Assembly: GCF_027604915.1 (NCBI RefSeq) | Contig: NZ_JAJAQC010000041.1 | Span: forward strand, 1 to 64,000 | Origin: Streptomonospora mangrovi | GTDB lineage: Bacteria > Actinomycetota > Actinomycetes > Streptosporangiales > Streptosporangiaceae | Direction of reading: 5' to 3' | DNA length: 64,000 nucleotides | Shown here: one piece after another, positions 25,801 to 33,064 of the stretch | Layout of the letters: every line of letters begins with the position of its first letter | Position numbering within the stretch: position 1 is the first letter of the stretch | Position numbers and translations under genes: made by a program | Notes under the pieces: model-generated | What the model saw: the letters and a program-made list of their open reading frames with translations, nothing else | Databases searched by the model: none | Told to the model about the DNA's origin: nothing

Positions 25801-26652
25801 GGGCCGCTCCTCCGGCCGCTGCCGCGCGGGCGCCGGCGCGGTGACGCGGATCTCCAGGCGCAGCGCGGCGCGGAACTCGGCCGCCGAGGCGAACCGGTCC
25901 GCCGGGTCCTTGGCCAACGCCCGCTCGAACACCGGCCGCAGCAGGTGCGGCAGGTCGGGGCGCGGCAGCTCGGGCGGGGGGTCGGCCAGCGCGCGGTCGC
26001 GGTAGGCGAACGGGTCGATCGGCGCGCCCGCGCCCTCGGCGAACGGCGGGTACTCCGCCAGCAGCGTCCACAGCGTGGAGGCCAGCCGGTAGACGTCGGA
26101 GGCCGGACCCACCGGCTCCCCGCGCAGGACCTCCGGCGGCGCGTGCACGATCGCGTCGGGGTCGAGCCCCGGCACGGCCGGCGGGGCGTCCATCGGCAGC
26201 ACCTCGCCCGCGTCGGTGAGCGCGGCGGCGTCGCCGAACTTCAGCACGTTGGACGGTTCCACACCGTGGTAGAGCAGCCCCGTGGCGTGCACGGCCTCCA
26301 GGGCGGTGGCGACGGCGCTGCCCACGCGCACCACCTCCTCCACCGGCAGCGGGTGGCGGCGGCGCAGGTTGGTGGCGTAGTCGCCGTCGGTGCTGTACTC
26401 CATGGCCACGAAGATCCGGCCCGAGGACGTGCGGCCCCGCCCCAGCACCCGCACGACGCCGGGCAGGCGGGCCAGGGCGCGCAGCCGCTCGATCTCGGCG
26501 GCGCCGGACTCGTCGCGCATCACCTTCAGCGCGGCCGGCTCGCGGGTGCCGTCGCGCAGCGCGCGGTACAGGGTCGAGGCCGCGCCGCGATGCAGCACCT
26601 CCAGGGAGTGGAACCCGGGGGCCAGTCTGCTTTCGTGCTCCGCGCCGCTCAT
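22870..26652 (-). CDS. Membrane Ser/Thr protein kinase-like protein, probably a pseudokinase, with long repeats and an FN3 domain
   Basis: A 1260-residue protein. Residues about 14-268 are a kinase domain: Lys43 in AALKV, Glu53/55 in the C-helix, DAG near 147-149 for DFG, and the APPEVL and SDVYRLASTLW motifs. The catalytic loop reads YHGVEPSNVL (128-137), where active kinases have HRDLKPSN: the catalytic Asp is Gly130 and the Lys is Glu132. A Pro/Ala/acidic region of about 800 residues follows, carrying a dozen W-x-x-x-SGGY-x-x-P units. One membrane helix (about 1108-1133) and an extracellular FN3 domain (about 1170-1254) end the protein. GAGAGGA precedes ATG 26652. It closes the MoxR-DUF58-transglutaminase operon. 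Confidence 0.85.
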   Translation of the reverse strand: MSGAEHESRLAPGFHSLEVLHRGAASTLYRALRDGTREPAALKVMRDESGAAEIERLRALARLPGVVRVLGRGRTSSGRIFVAMEYSTDGDYATNLRRRHPLPVEEVVRVGSAVATALEAVHATGLLYHGVEPSNVLKFGDAAALTDAGEVLPMDAPPAVPGLDPDAIVHAPPEVLRGEPVGPASDVYRLASTLWTLLAEYPPFAEGAGAPIDPFAYRDRALADPPPELPRPDLPHLLRPVFERALAKDPADRFASAAEFRAALRLEIRVTAPAPARQRPEERPEEPDVTTAGAAGAAVAAGAGAAGAAQGGAPEVPAASEAVAAPAPTAPEAPEASAPLAPEVPAAADEEPAASGGFAPSAEETVQGQAAEAPAEEWPPAPGADAVPAGGALPGDDLVAEATSWQSAWAVQETQAAEPVSGDAAAWAAASDGPEADGVRNQPAGTETGAGASAADAEVTWAAAPEGYDGDAATADEGADPADEPGWQSASGGYAPPLGGEEAGQAIGGAEEEAVWAAASGGPESPVAGPEPVAESDEETMTAPPAPEGGEPPVGEGEGVAEAEETWAAASGGDASPVGEDGGPAAGAVSGVGPAGEPGWQAASGGYGPPAVEDADETTAMWPPVPDDGESPVHGAQADPTSGGVEGEAAWAAASGGYASPAADPEPVADPEPVDARNLAAGTGAGSDEETMMWPPVPAAEESPVGPAGEPDWQAASGGYASPAAEVPDEQTAVWPPVPEQDEPLVGDDGGHAVGAVSGVGPADESGWQAASGGYASPAAEVPDEKTTMWSPVSEQDEPLVGDDGGHAVGAVSGVGPADESDWQRESGGYEPPAAEVSDEQTTMWPPVPEDEGSPVDGAQADPTSGGAEGEPAWAAASGGYAPPVAEPEPVAEAESFADRNPATGTGTGAGDETMMWSAASEDDGSGVGGAMPVREQEPGYGDAEETSAAASGGYVLPADQPRPGADRADAEADEPGAGHGAEEPAMWPAASAGHAAYAPPAPRLGETPAAPASTGGTGPQWPMGEQRPDDAWTGPQGRPGGPYAGAGVDTGPYAGPSPAGGGSGPHPAFGPSGGGPGPDSGAYAPPHPPVAPLPPPPSKRSNSSRGPLYIAMGAAAVTVVAVAVGVVAIVGSGDDGEPAAGGFPEAGQSAPAGGESGPPAPSAGDVAELAPTDVAMEDSGTTVVLNWTDNTGGTASHHVVGGPIGTTPVNLADVDPGETTATVNGLNAGQEYCFVVLAVVSVEEIGRSEETCTQRAEEG
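24191..24520 (-). repeat. 165-bp coding tandem repeats inside the kinase gene
   Basis: Blocks starting at 24191 and 24356 match over almost the whole 165-bp unit (55 codons). The first 80 or so bases, including GACTCGTCAGCCGGACCGAC and the run after it, are identical. A third, shortened relative begins near 24521. Codons inside the repeats use A/T at third positions far more than the rest of the gene. Confidence 0.85.
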
Positions 26653-26701
26653 CGGCGTCCTCTCGTCGGTGGGTGGGCTGCGGCGGGCCGCGTGCGCGCG
26701 T

Positions 26702-28969
26702 TCACGGCGTCCGCCAGAACAGGGGGCGGGGGTCGAACCACCAGGTGAGCCGCTTGCGGCGGTCCCGGCCGGCGCGCAGCAGCCGCAGGCAGCGGCGGAC
26801 GCCGTCGGCCACGCGCGCCGCCGCCGCGGCGTCCACGGCGGGCCCCTCGGCGAACCCGACGCCGTTGACCGCGTGGCCGAGCCGGTCGAGGTCGGCCTGG
26901 GCGCCCGCGCGGGCGCTCTCGGGCAGCAGGTCGCGGGCGGCGGCGAGGGTGTCGCCGACCGTGCTGCCGGGCGGCAGGTCGGCGCCGCTCTGCCGCAGGC
27001 CGTCGCGCAGTTCGCGCCAGGCTCCGAGCACGCGCCGCTCGGGGGTGCCCGCGCGCAGCCGGCGGGCGCCGCGCGCCAGGCGCGCCGCCGGGACGGCGAG
27101 CAGCAGGGCGAGCAGGCCGCCGCCGCTCCACAGCAGGGCCGCCCAGGGGCCGCTGCCGCCGCGCTCGCGCGGGGGCGCCGACACGTCGTGGGTGTCGGAG
27201 TCGGGGTCGTCCCGGCTGTCCTCCTCGGCGTCCTGGGGTTCGGGCGCGCTCTGCGGCGCGGTGCCGGCGTCCTCGCCGTCCTCGCCGCCGGGGGTGACCG
27301 AGAACGGCACCCAGCCCACGCCCTCGAAGTAGACCTCGCCCCAGGCAACGGCGTCGCCGGTCTGGACGGAGTAGCGGCCCTCGCCCTCGTCGGTGCCGGG
27401 ACCGAACCCGACCGCGACCCGGCTGGGCAGGCCCGCCGCGCGCGCCAGCATGGCGAACGCGCTGGCGAACTGCTCGGACGTGCCGCCGCCGCCCTTCTCG
27501 CCGGGCGGGGCGAGGATCGCGGCGACGTTGGCGTAGCCGTGGCCGCCGGGGGTCTCCGGGTCGAAGGAGTGGGATTCGCGCAGGTACTCGGCGATGGCGG
27601 TGGCGCGCTGGTAGGGCGCCCCTTCGGCGGCGACGGCGGCCACGATCTGGTTGAGGACGGGCGGCGCGCCCTCGGGCAGGTCGCGGTAGCGGTCGAAGAC
27701 CTCCTCGGCGGGGGTGGCGGCGCCGGCCAGTTCGCCGGCCCGCCAGTCGGGCACCTGACCGGTGACCCGGTACTCGGCGCCCGCCAGGTCGCCCTCGCGG
27801 CGCACCACCGTGCCGGTCACGGGGTCGTAGCCCAGGCCGGACAGCTCCACCCGCTGCGGGGCGCCCACTACGGGCGCCCAGTTGCCGGGCAGGTCGTCGC
27901 CGACGGCGATGCGGGCGGTGGTCTCGGCGGCGTGGGGCGGGGGCGGCACCGGCGCGGGCAGGGTCTGCCCGGCGGCGCGGTAGCCGCCCTCGGGCAGCCA
28001 GGTGGTGCCGGTGAACTCGCCGAGCACGACCCAGCGCAGGTCCACGGGCTCCTCGGCGGTGACGGTCAGCAGCGACTCGTCGGGGTCGGCGGCCCACCCC
28101 GACAGGTAGCTGAGGGGGTTGAGCGCGGCCTGGGGCGCCATCGGCGGGGTGAGGGCGGTGCGCGGGTCGCCGGGCTCGGCGTCCCAGCCGGCGAGCAGGG
28201 CGGGGCCGCCGAAGACGGTGAGCGCGGCCACGACGACGGTGATCACGGCGGTGGTGGCGGCCCGGCGCAGGCCCGATGCTCGGGCGCGGGCGTCGGCGGC
28301 CTCCACCTCGACGGTCAGCGCGGCGTCGTCGGCGCCGCCGGTTCCGGGGGCGGGCTGGGGCACCGCCATCAGGGCGGCGGCGGCCACGGCGAGCATGCCG
28401 ATGGCGGGGAACCCGGGCGGGGCGGCGGGCCCGTTGAGCACCACCGCGCCCACGAGCAGCAGCAGGCCCGGCAGCAGGGCCAGGGAGGGCCGGCGGGCGC
28501 GCCAGGCCAGGGCCGCGGCCGTGCCGGCGAGCCAGGTGGCCAGCAGCGGGAGGGTCAGGGTGTCCACGCTCAGCGGCGTGGGCGCGGTGCTGGTGAGGAT
28601 GCGCGCGCCCGAGTGCAGCAGCGCCTCCCCGGCTCCGCCGAGGACGCCGGTGCCCTCGCCGGGCAGCCACGCCGCCGCCGCGAGCACGGCGGCCAGGGGC
28701 AGCGGCAGGCCGGCCAGGACGGTGCGGAACGCGGTGGTGCGGCGCCGCAGCAGCAGCGCGACCGCGACGGAGGCCACGGCGCAGGCGGGCAGGACGGCGT
28801 AGAGGACACCGGGCTGGGCGTAGCCGGGGGCCAGGGCCACTCCCCCGGCGGCGGTGGCCAGGACGAGCCCGGCGGCGGCGACCAGGGCGCGCGGCCGGGG
28901 TCCGGGGCGGCGCGCGGGCCGGCCGGGCGGCGCGGGCGCGCCGGCGCTGGGGGCGGTGGTCGCGGTCAT
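26702..28969 (-). CDS. TgpA-like transglutaminase-fold membrane protein lacking the catalytic triad
   Basis: A 755-residue protein. Several N-terminal helices (about residues 25-265) precede an extracellular transglutaminase-like domain (about 430-560), then a further helix near 608-630 and a cytoplasmic tail with a DUF4129-like end. In active relatives the motif is G-x-C-x-x-F-A, HAW and D-P-T. Here they read GTSEQFASAF, DAVAWGEV and PFSVTPG, so Cys, His and Asp become Ser, Val and Ser. The fold is kept but peptidase/transglutaminase chemistry seems lost. AAGGAGG precedes ATG 28969. It belongs to the MoxR-DUF58 operon, usually linked to envelope functions. Confidence 0.88.
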   Translation of the reverse strand: MTATTAPSAGAPAPPGRPARRPGPRPRALVAAAGLVLATAAGGVALAPGYAQPGVLYAVLPACAVASVAVALLLRRRTTAFRTVLAGLPLPLAAVLAAAAWLPGEGTGVLGGAGEALLHSGARILTSTAPTPLSVDTLTLPLLATWLAGTAAALAWRARRPSLALLPGLLLLVGAVVLNGPAAPPGFPAIGMLAVAAAALMAVPQPAPGTGGADDAALTVEVEAADARARASGLRRAATTAVITVVVAALTVFGGPALLAGWDAEPGDPRTALTPPMAPQAALNPLSYLSGWAADPDESLLTVTAEEPVDLRWVVLGEFTGTTWLPEGGYRAAGQTLPAPVPPPPHAAETTARIAVGDDLPGNWAPVVGAPQRVELSGLGYDPVTGTVVRREGDLAGAEYRVTGQVPDWRAGELAGAATPAEEVFDRYRDLPEGAPPVLNQIVAAVAAEGAPYQRATAIAEYLRESHSFDPETPGGHGYANVAAILAPPGEKGGGGTSEQFASAFAMLARAAGLPSRVAVGFGPGTDEGEGRYSVQTGDAVAWGEVYFEGVGWVPFSVTPGGEDGEDAGTAPQSAPEPQDAEEDSRDDPDSDTHDVSAPPRERGGSGPWAALLWSGGGLLALLLAVPAARLARGARRLRAGTPERRVLGAWRELRDGLRQSGADLPPGSTVGDTLAAARDLLPESARAGAQADLDRLGHAVNGVGFAEGPAVDAAAAARVADGVRRCLRLLRAGRDRRKRLTWWFDPRPLFWRTP

Positions 28970-29295
28970 GCCGCCTCCTTCCTGCGGTCGGCGCCGGGCT
29001 GTGCGCGGTCTGCGGTCGGGCTCCTGTGGGGGTGCGGGGCGGTGTGGTCCGGGGCGGCGCCCGGCCGGGCCGGACGCCACGGGTGCGGGCGGTGGTGCGG
29101 CGGGGCGCCCGGTGGAGCACCCCCTAGGACGGCTTTCGGGCGCGCCGTGGTTCCCCTCGGCGACGCGCCGGAACCGGCCGGGCGGCCCGGGGCGGCCGCG
29201 CGGGCCGCTTTCCCGCCGGCCACCGGTGCGCCGGCGAGCGCCGCCCTGCGGCGGCGGGCCGTCCCGGCGGAGGGCGGCGGGGTCACCGCGACCAT
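28966..29295 (-). CDS. Possible small Arg/Pro-rich protein bridging two operon genes
   Basis: A 109-codon frame fills the only gap in this operon. Its ATG at 29295 overlaps the end of the DUF58 gene by 13 bases, and its TGA overlaps the next ATG in the ATGA manner. Third positions are mostly G/C. The composition (Ala, Pro, Arg and His, with short basic runs) resembles a chance frame in GC-rich DNA and matches no family. The exact fit at both ends is the only argument for it; it could equally be an untranslated spacer. Confidence 0.3.
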   Translation of the reverse strand: MVAVTPPPSAGTARRRRAALAGAPVAGGKAARAAAPGRPAGSGASPRGTTARPKAVLGGAPPGAPPHHRPHPWRPARPGAAPDHTAPHPHRSPTADRAQPGADRRKEAA

Positions 29296-30410
29296 GGCGC
29301 CTCGTTCCAGCGGTCGGCGAATCCCGCCGCGTCGCCGGCGGCGAGCAGGGTGATGCCCGCGGGCGCGGCCGGGCGCTCCTCGGCGCCGACCAGGACCGCC
29401 AGCAGGCCGGCGTAGCGGTCGCGCACCTGGGCGAACAGCCGCAGGTCGGCGTCGGTGAGCGCGCCACTGACCAGCACGGCGGTGTCCCCGGCGGGCCGGG
29501 CGCGGGCCAGGCGCAGGGCGCTGGCCAGGTCGGCCTCGGGGGTGGGCCGCGCCTCGGCCAGCAGGTCCAGCAGGGTGGGCAGCCCGCCCGTGCTCTCCCG
29601 GCCCCGGCCGCTGACCAGCCGCAACTCGCAGTGCAGCGAGGCGCGCACGCCGGTGGCCAGGATGGAGGCGGCTGCGCCGGCCACCTCGTCCAGGCGGGTG
29701 TCGCCGCCGGGGGTGGGCCGGTCGTCCAGCAGCACGCACACCCGCGTCTGGGAGGTGTCGATGTACTCGCGCACCACGAGCTTGTCCAGCCGCGCCGAAC
29801 TGCGCCAGTGCACGTGCCGCAGGTCGTCGCCGGGCACGTAGTCGCGCAGCGTGTGGAAGGTCAGGGTGCCGGCGCGGGCGTTGTCCACGACCCCGTCGGG
29901 GTCGGCCACCCGGCCCACGGGGATGGCGCGCAGGTGCTCCCAGCGGGGGTGCACCCAGACGCGGTCGGTCGGACCGAAACCCCGCCGCAGCTCGGCCAGG
30001 CCCAGCGGGTCGGAGCGCCCCGCGCGCAGCGGACCGAGTTCGATCACCCCGCGCCGCGAGGCGGCCACCCGGTAGCCTGCCTCGCCGGTGGCGCGGGCGC
30101 CCAGCGGCGGCAGCGGCACGTGGCGCTCGCCGTCGGCGCCGGCCACGCGCTCGCTGACCTGGAGGGCGCGCCGCCCGGTGTTGCGGGCGCGCACGCGCAC
30201 CCGCACGGTGGAGCCGGGCGTGGTGCGCACGGCCGGGAGGGTGCGCTCGGCGACCACCTCGGCGGGGCGGCCCACCACGGCGACGGCGGCGGCGACCGCC
30301 AGCAGGGCGACGGCGCCCAGCACCGCCACCTCCTTGTACTGCGACACCACCCCCGCCGTGAGCAGCAGCGCGCCGGCGGCGGCGACCAGCCATCCCCGTG
30401 TCGTCGGCAT
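29283..30410 (-). CDS. DUF58 membrane protein partner of MoxR
   Basis: A 375-residue protein. Two hydrophobic segments lie at the N-terminus (about residues 8-48), followed by a beta-rich region and then the DUF58 signature RDYVPGDDLRHVHWRSSARLDKLVVREY near 195 (given here in two parts: RDYVPGDDLRHVHW and SSARLDKLVVREY). The C-terminal half has a VWA-like fold with VCVLLDDRPTPGG. DUF58 proteins are regularly paired with MoxR ATPases and transglutaminase-like proteins and are thought to act in envelope assembly or stress. Its ATG overlaps the MoxR stop (ATGA). Confidence 0.92.
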   Translation of the reverse strand: MPTTRGWLVAAAGALLLTAGVVSQYKEVAVLGAVALLAVAAAVAVVGRPAEVVAERTLPAVRTTPGSTVRVRVRARNTGRRALQVSERVAGADGERHVPLPPLGARATGEAGYRVAASRRGVIELGPLRAGRSDPLGLAELRRGFGPTDRVWVHPRWEHLRAIPVGRVADPDGVVDNARAGTLTFHTLRDYVPGDDLRHVHWRSSARLDKLVVREYIDTSQTRVCVLLDDRPTPGGDTRLDEVAGAAASILATGVRASLHCELRLVSGRGRESTGGLPTLLDLLAEARPTPEADLASALRLARARPAGDTAVLVSGALTDADLRLFAQVRDRYAGLLAVLVGAEERPAAPAGITLLAAGDAAGFADRWNEAPWSR

Positions 30411-31444
30411 CAGCGGCCCGCCGCCGCCCCCGTGTACCCCGGCTGGGGCGCGGGGACCTCCTCCAGGATCTCGGTCAGCACGGCCGCGCCGGTGCGCCCG
30501 CCCACCGCCGCCTCGGGCGCGAGCACCAGCCGGTGCGCCCACACCGGCGGCGCCAGCCGCTTGACGTCCTCGGGGCTGACGTAGGGCCGCCCGGAGGTGA
30601 GGGCCAGCATCCGCATCACCTGGGCCATGGCCACCGTGGAGCGGGTGGACAGGCCCACGCTGAGGGCGGGGTGGTTGCGGGTGGCGTGCGCGATCCGCAG
30701 CACGTACTCGTAGACGGAGTCGTGGACGTGGACCCGGCGCGCGGCCTCGGCCATGCGGTCCATCTGCTCGGCGCCCGTGCGCGGGGTGAGGTCCTCGGGC
30801 GAGGTGAGGCGGTCGCCGCGGATGATGGCGAGTTCGGCGGCGTGGTCGGCATAGCCCAGGGAGAGGCGCACCAGGAACCGGTCCAACTGCGCCTCGGGCA
30901 GCCGGTAGGTGCCGTCCATCTCGACGGGGTTCTGCGTGGCCACCACCAGGAACGGCGAGGGCACCATGTAGCGGGAGCCGTCGACGGTGACCATGCCCTC
31001 CTCCATGACCTCCAGCAGGGCGGACTGGGTCTTGGGCGAGGCGCGGTTGATCTCGTCGGCGACGACGACGTTGGCGAAGACGGGCCCGGGGTGGAACTCG
31101 AACTCGCGGGTGCCCTGGTTGAACACCGTGACCCCGGTGACGTCGGAGGGCAGCAGGTCGGGGGTGAACTGCACGCGGCGCCAGTGCCCGTTGACGCAGG
31201 CGGCGATGGCGCGGGCCAGGGTGGTCTTGCCGGTGCCGGGGACGTCCTCCAGCAGGATGTGGCCGCGGGCCAGCATCGCCACCAGCGCCAGGCGCACGAC
31301 CTCGGCCTTGCCGAAGAGGGCTGATTCGATGGAGGCGGCGATCCCGTCGAACTCGTCCGCGAACAGTGCCGCCTCGTCCGCTGTCACCGCGCCGGAGGCG
31401 CCGTGGGGAGCGCCGGCCGGACCGGGAGGTACATGGGTGCTCAC
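30410..31444 (-). CDS. MoxR-family AAA+ ATPase
   Basis: A 344-residue ATPase. Walker A is DVPGTGKTT near residue 67, Walker B is VVADEINRA near 125, sensor 1 is VVATQNP near 168, and the arginine-finger region is LDRFLVRLSLGY near 187. MoxR proteins act as chaperone-like remodellers of their operon partners, here most likely the DUF58 protein. The start is GTG 31444, with GGAAAG upstream. First gene of the four-gene operon reading leftward to the kinase-like gene. Confidence 0.94.
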   Translation of the reverse strand: MSTHVPPGPAGAPHGASGAVTADEAALFADEFDGIAASIESALFGKAEVVRLALVAMLARGHILLEDVPGTGKTTLARAIAACVNGHWRRVQFTPDLLPSDVTGVTVFNQGTREFEFHPGPVFANVVVADEINRASPKTQSALLEVMEEGMVTVDGSRYMVPSPFLVVATQNPVEMDGTYRLPEAQLDRFLVRLSLGYADHAAELAIIRGDRLTSPEDLTPRTGAEQMDRMAEAARRVHVHDSVYEYVLRIAHATRNHPALSVGLSTRSTVAMAQVMRMLALTSGRPYVSPEDVKRLAPPVWAHRLVLAPEAAVGGRTGAAVLTEILEEVPAPQPGYTGAAAGR

Positions 31445-31932
31445 TGGGAATCTTTCCGCATGAGTTGATCAAGAAGGGACAGCGCAGCCATTGTGCCGCA
31501 AAGTTCCCGAAGTCGGCGTCGGTACCCTGCGGATTCTTCCGGTTCGACCAAATAGTCGCTTTCGGGCCGCCGATCGGGTGACGACGCGGCCACCGGAAGC
31601 GGTCTTCGGGCCGTGGCGCGGACGCCGTGGAGACGGCGCGGCCGTGGGGGCGGGCCGCCGGGGACGGGCGTGCGGCCGGCTGCGCGGACCGGGCGGAGGG
31701 AGCCGGGGGCGGGGGCGTCTTCCGCGGCCGGGTGGGGCGGGGCCGGAACGGGCGCCGGATCGGCGCGCGCCCGCGCCGGCGGGATGCGCTCGGCGCGGGT
31801 GCCGGGCGGGGCTGTTCCGGTGGCCCCGCCCGGCGCGTGCGGGGTGCGGGTCGCGGGTTCGGGTCGCGGGTCCTGGGTGCGGACTCGGGTGCGGTGCGGG
31901 TGCGGGCCGCCGCGGCGGGCGGGGCGGGGGTC
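31445..31932. other. Non-coding region with a G-rich tract
   Basis: 488 bp between the PPOX gene and MoxR. The half next to MoxR is less GC-rich and must carry the MoxR promoter, although I could not assign hexamers. The other half contains the G-run cluster at 31841-31906. No protein-coding signal is convincing. Confidence 0.5.
31841..31906 (+). repeat. G-run cluster, G-quadruplex candidate
   Basis: At least eight runs of three or more G separated by short spacers, built of GGGTGCGGGTCGCGGG-like repeats. Located just past the 3' end of the PPOX gene, whose mRNA would carry the C-rich complement. Confidence 0.5.
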
Positions 31933-32394
31933 TCAGGCCAGCCGGGCGGGGAACCCGCCGGTGGCGACCGGCCCCCAGCGCTCCGGCGTCAGGCGCAGCA
32001 GGGCCTTGCCCTGGCGGCGCATGGCGGCGCGGTACTCCTCCCAGTCGGGGTGCTCACCGGAGATGTTGCGGAAGTACTCCACCAGCGGCTCCACGGCGTC
32101 CTCGCCCTCGATGACCTCGGCCGCGCCGTCCACCTGCACCCAGGGGCCGTTGAAGTCGTCGGAGAGCACGACCACGCTCACGCGGGGGTCGCGGGCGGCG
32201 TTGCGGGCCTTGGCGCGCTCAGGGTAGGTGGAGACCACGATGCGGCCGGAGTCGTCGACACCGCAGGTCACCGGCGACATCTGGGGCTCACCGCCGGCGC
32301 GCCGGGTGAGCAGGACGGCGCGGTGGCGCGGCCGGACGAACTCCAGCAGCTCCTCGCGCGACACCTTCGTGTTGGTGGCGATGGACGGGCTCAT
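31933..32394 (-). CDS. PPOX-class, probably F420-dependent, oxidoreductase
   Basis: A 153-residue split-barrel flavin/deazaflavin-binding protein. Recognisable parts are RHRAVLLTRRAGGEPQMSPV near residues 23-42, VVVSTYPERAKARNAARDPR (read as IVVSTYPERAKARNAARDPR) near 52-71 and VQVDGAAEVIEG near 86. This pattern is the PPOX-class probable F420-dependent enzyme family common in actinobacteria. Substrate unknown. ATG 32394 has GGGGGAGA six bases upstream. Confidence 0.85.
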   Translation of the reverse strand: MSPSIATNTKVSREELLEFVRPRHRAVLLTRRAGGEPQMSPVTCGVDDSGRIVVSTYPERAKARNAARDPRVSVVVLSDDFNGPWVQVDGAAEVIEGEDAVEPLVEYFRNISGEHPDWEEYRAAMRRQGKALLRLTPERWGPVATGGFPARLA

Positions 32395-32531
32395 CTGCGG
32401 TCTCCCCCTGTGCTGACTGCGGACTGCCGCGGCGCCGCCCGCACGCGGCGCGGGCGGGGGCGCCACGCACGGCACCCTATACCGGTGCCCGGCGGCGGCC
32501 GCGCAGCCCGCGCGGCCGCCGGCGGGCGGGC

Positions 32532-32975
32532 TCAGGCGCCGCAGTTCTCGCCGACGACGGTGACCGAGCGGTCGCCCACGGCGCCGGTGAAGTCGACGCA
32601 GATGCCCTTGGCCTCGACGTAGACCGGACCGGCGTAGGAGGAGAAGGTGCCGGAGTCCCACTGCCCCGCGCCCTCCTGGGTGCGGCGCAGCCCGACGTCC
32701 ATGTAGGTGGACCCCGAGACCGCGCCCATGGTGACGGCGCAGTTGTAGCCGGTGTTGTTGTCGTAGTACAGGTACACGGTGCCCCCGCCGCCGGGCACGG
32801 CGGCCTGGTTGACCGGCTGGGTGTAGGTGCTGCCCGCGCGGCCGTCGCGGCACACCTGCGCGGGGTCGGCGCCCTGGGCCACCGTCGCCGACGTCATGAG
32901 CAGCGAGGCGGTGATGGCCGCCACGGTGCCCGTCGCGGTGATCCAGGTCCGGGTGCGGTGCTTCCTGGGCGACAC
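32532..32975 (-). CDS. Secreted protein resembling spore-associated protein A
   Basis: A 147-residue precursor. A Sec signal peptide covers about residues 1-35 (basic MSPRKHRTRTW, a hydrophobic core, then ATVAQGADP). The mature part has TVYLYYDNNTGYNCAVTM, a DSGTFSSYAGPVYVEAKGIC segment and three cysteines (near 42, 78 and 124) plus one near the C-terminus. It resembles the spore-associated SapA-like proteins of Streptomyces in these motifs; a coat or surface role is inferred. GTG 32975 has AAGGGAG five to six bases upstream. Confidence 0.75.
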   Translation of the reverse strand: MSPRKHRTRTWITATGTVAAITASLLMTSATVAQGADPAQVCRDGRAGSTYTQPVNQAAVPGGGGTVYLYYDNNTGYNCAVTMGAVSGSTYMDVGLRRTQEGAGQWDSGTFSSYAGPVYVEAKGICVDFTGAVGDRSVTVVGENCGA

Positions 32976-33064
32976 CGTCGCTCCCTTCTGCTGTCCTCGG
33001 GCCGCCCGCGTGGGGCGGCCGGCGTCCGTGGGTCGTGCGGGTCAGGTCAGGCGGGTCGTGCCGG

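Noticed and set aside
23056-25844. Plus-strand frames opposite the kinase repeat region
   Set aside because: They mirror the repeats of the kinase gene and have no start signal or homology; the minus strand has kinase, TM and FN3 domains.
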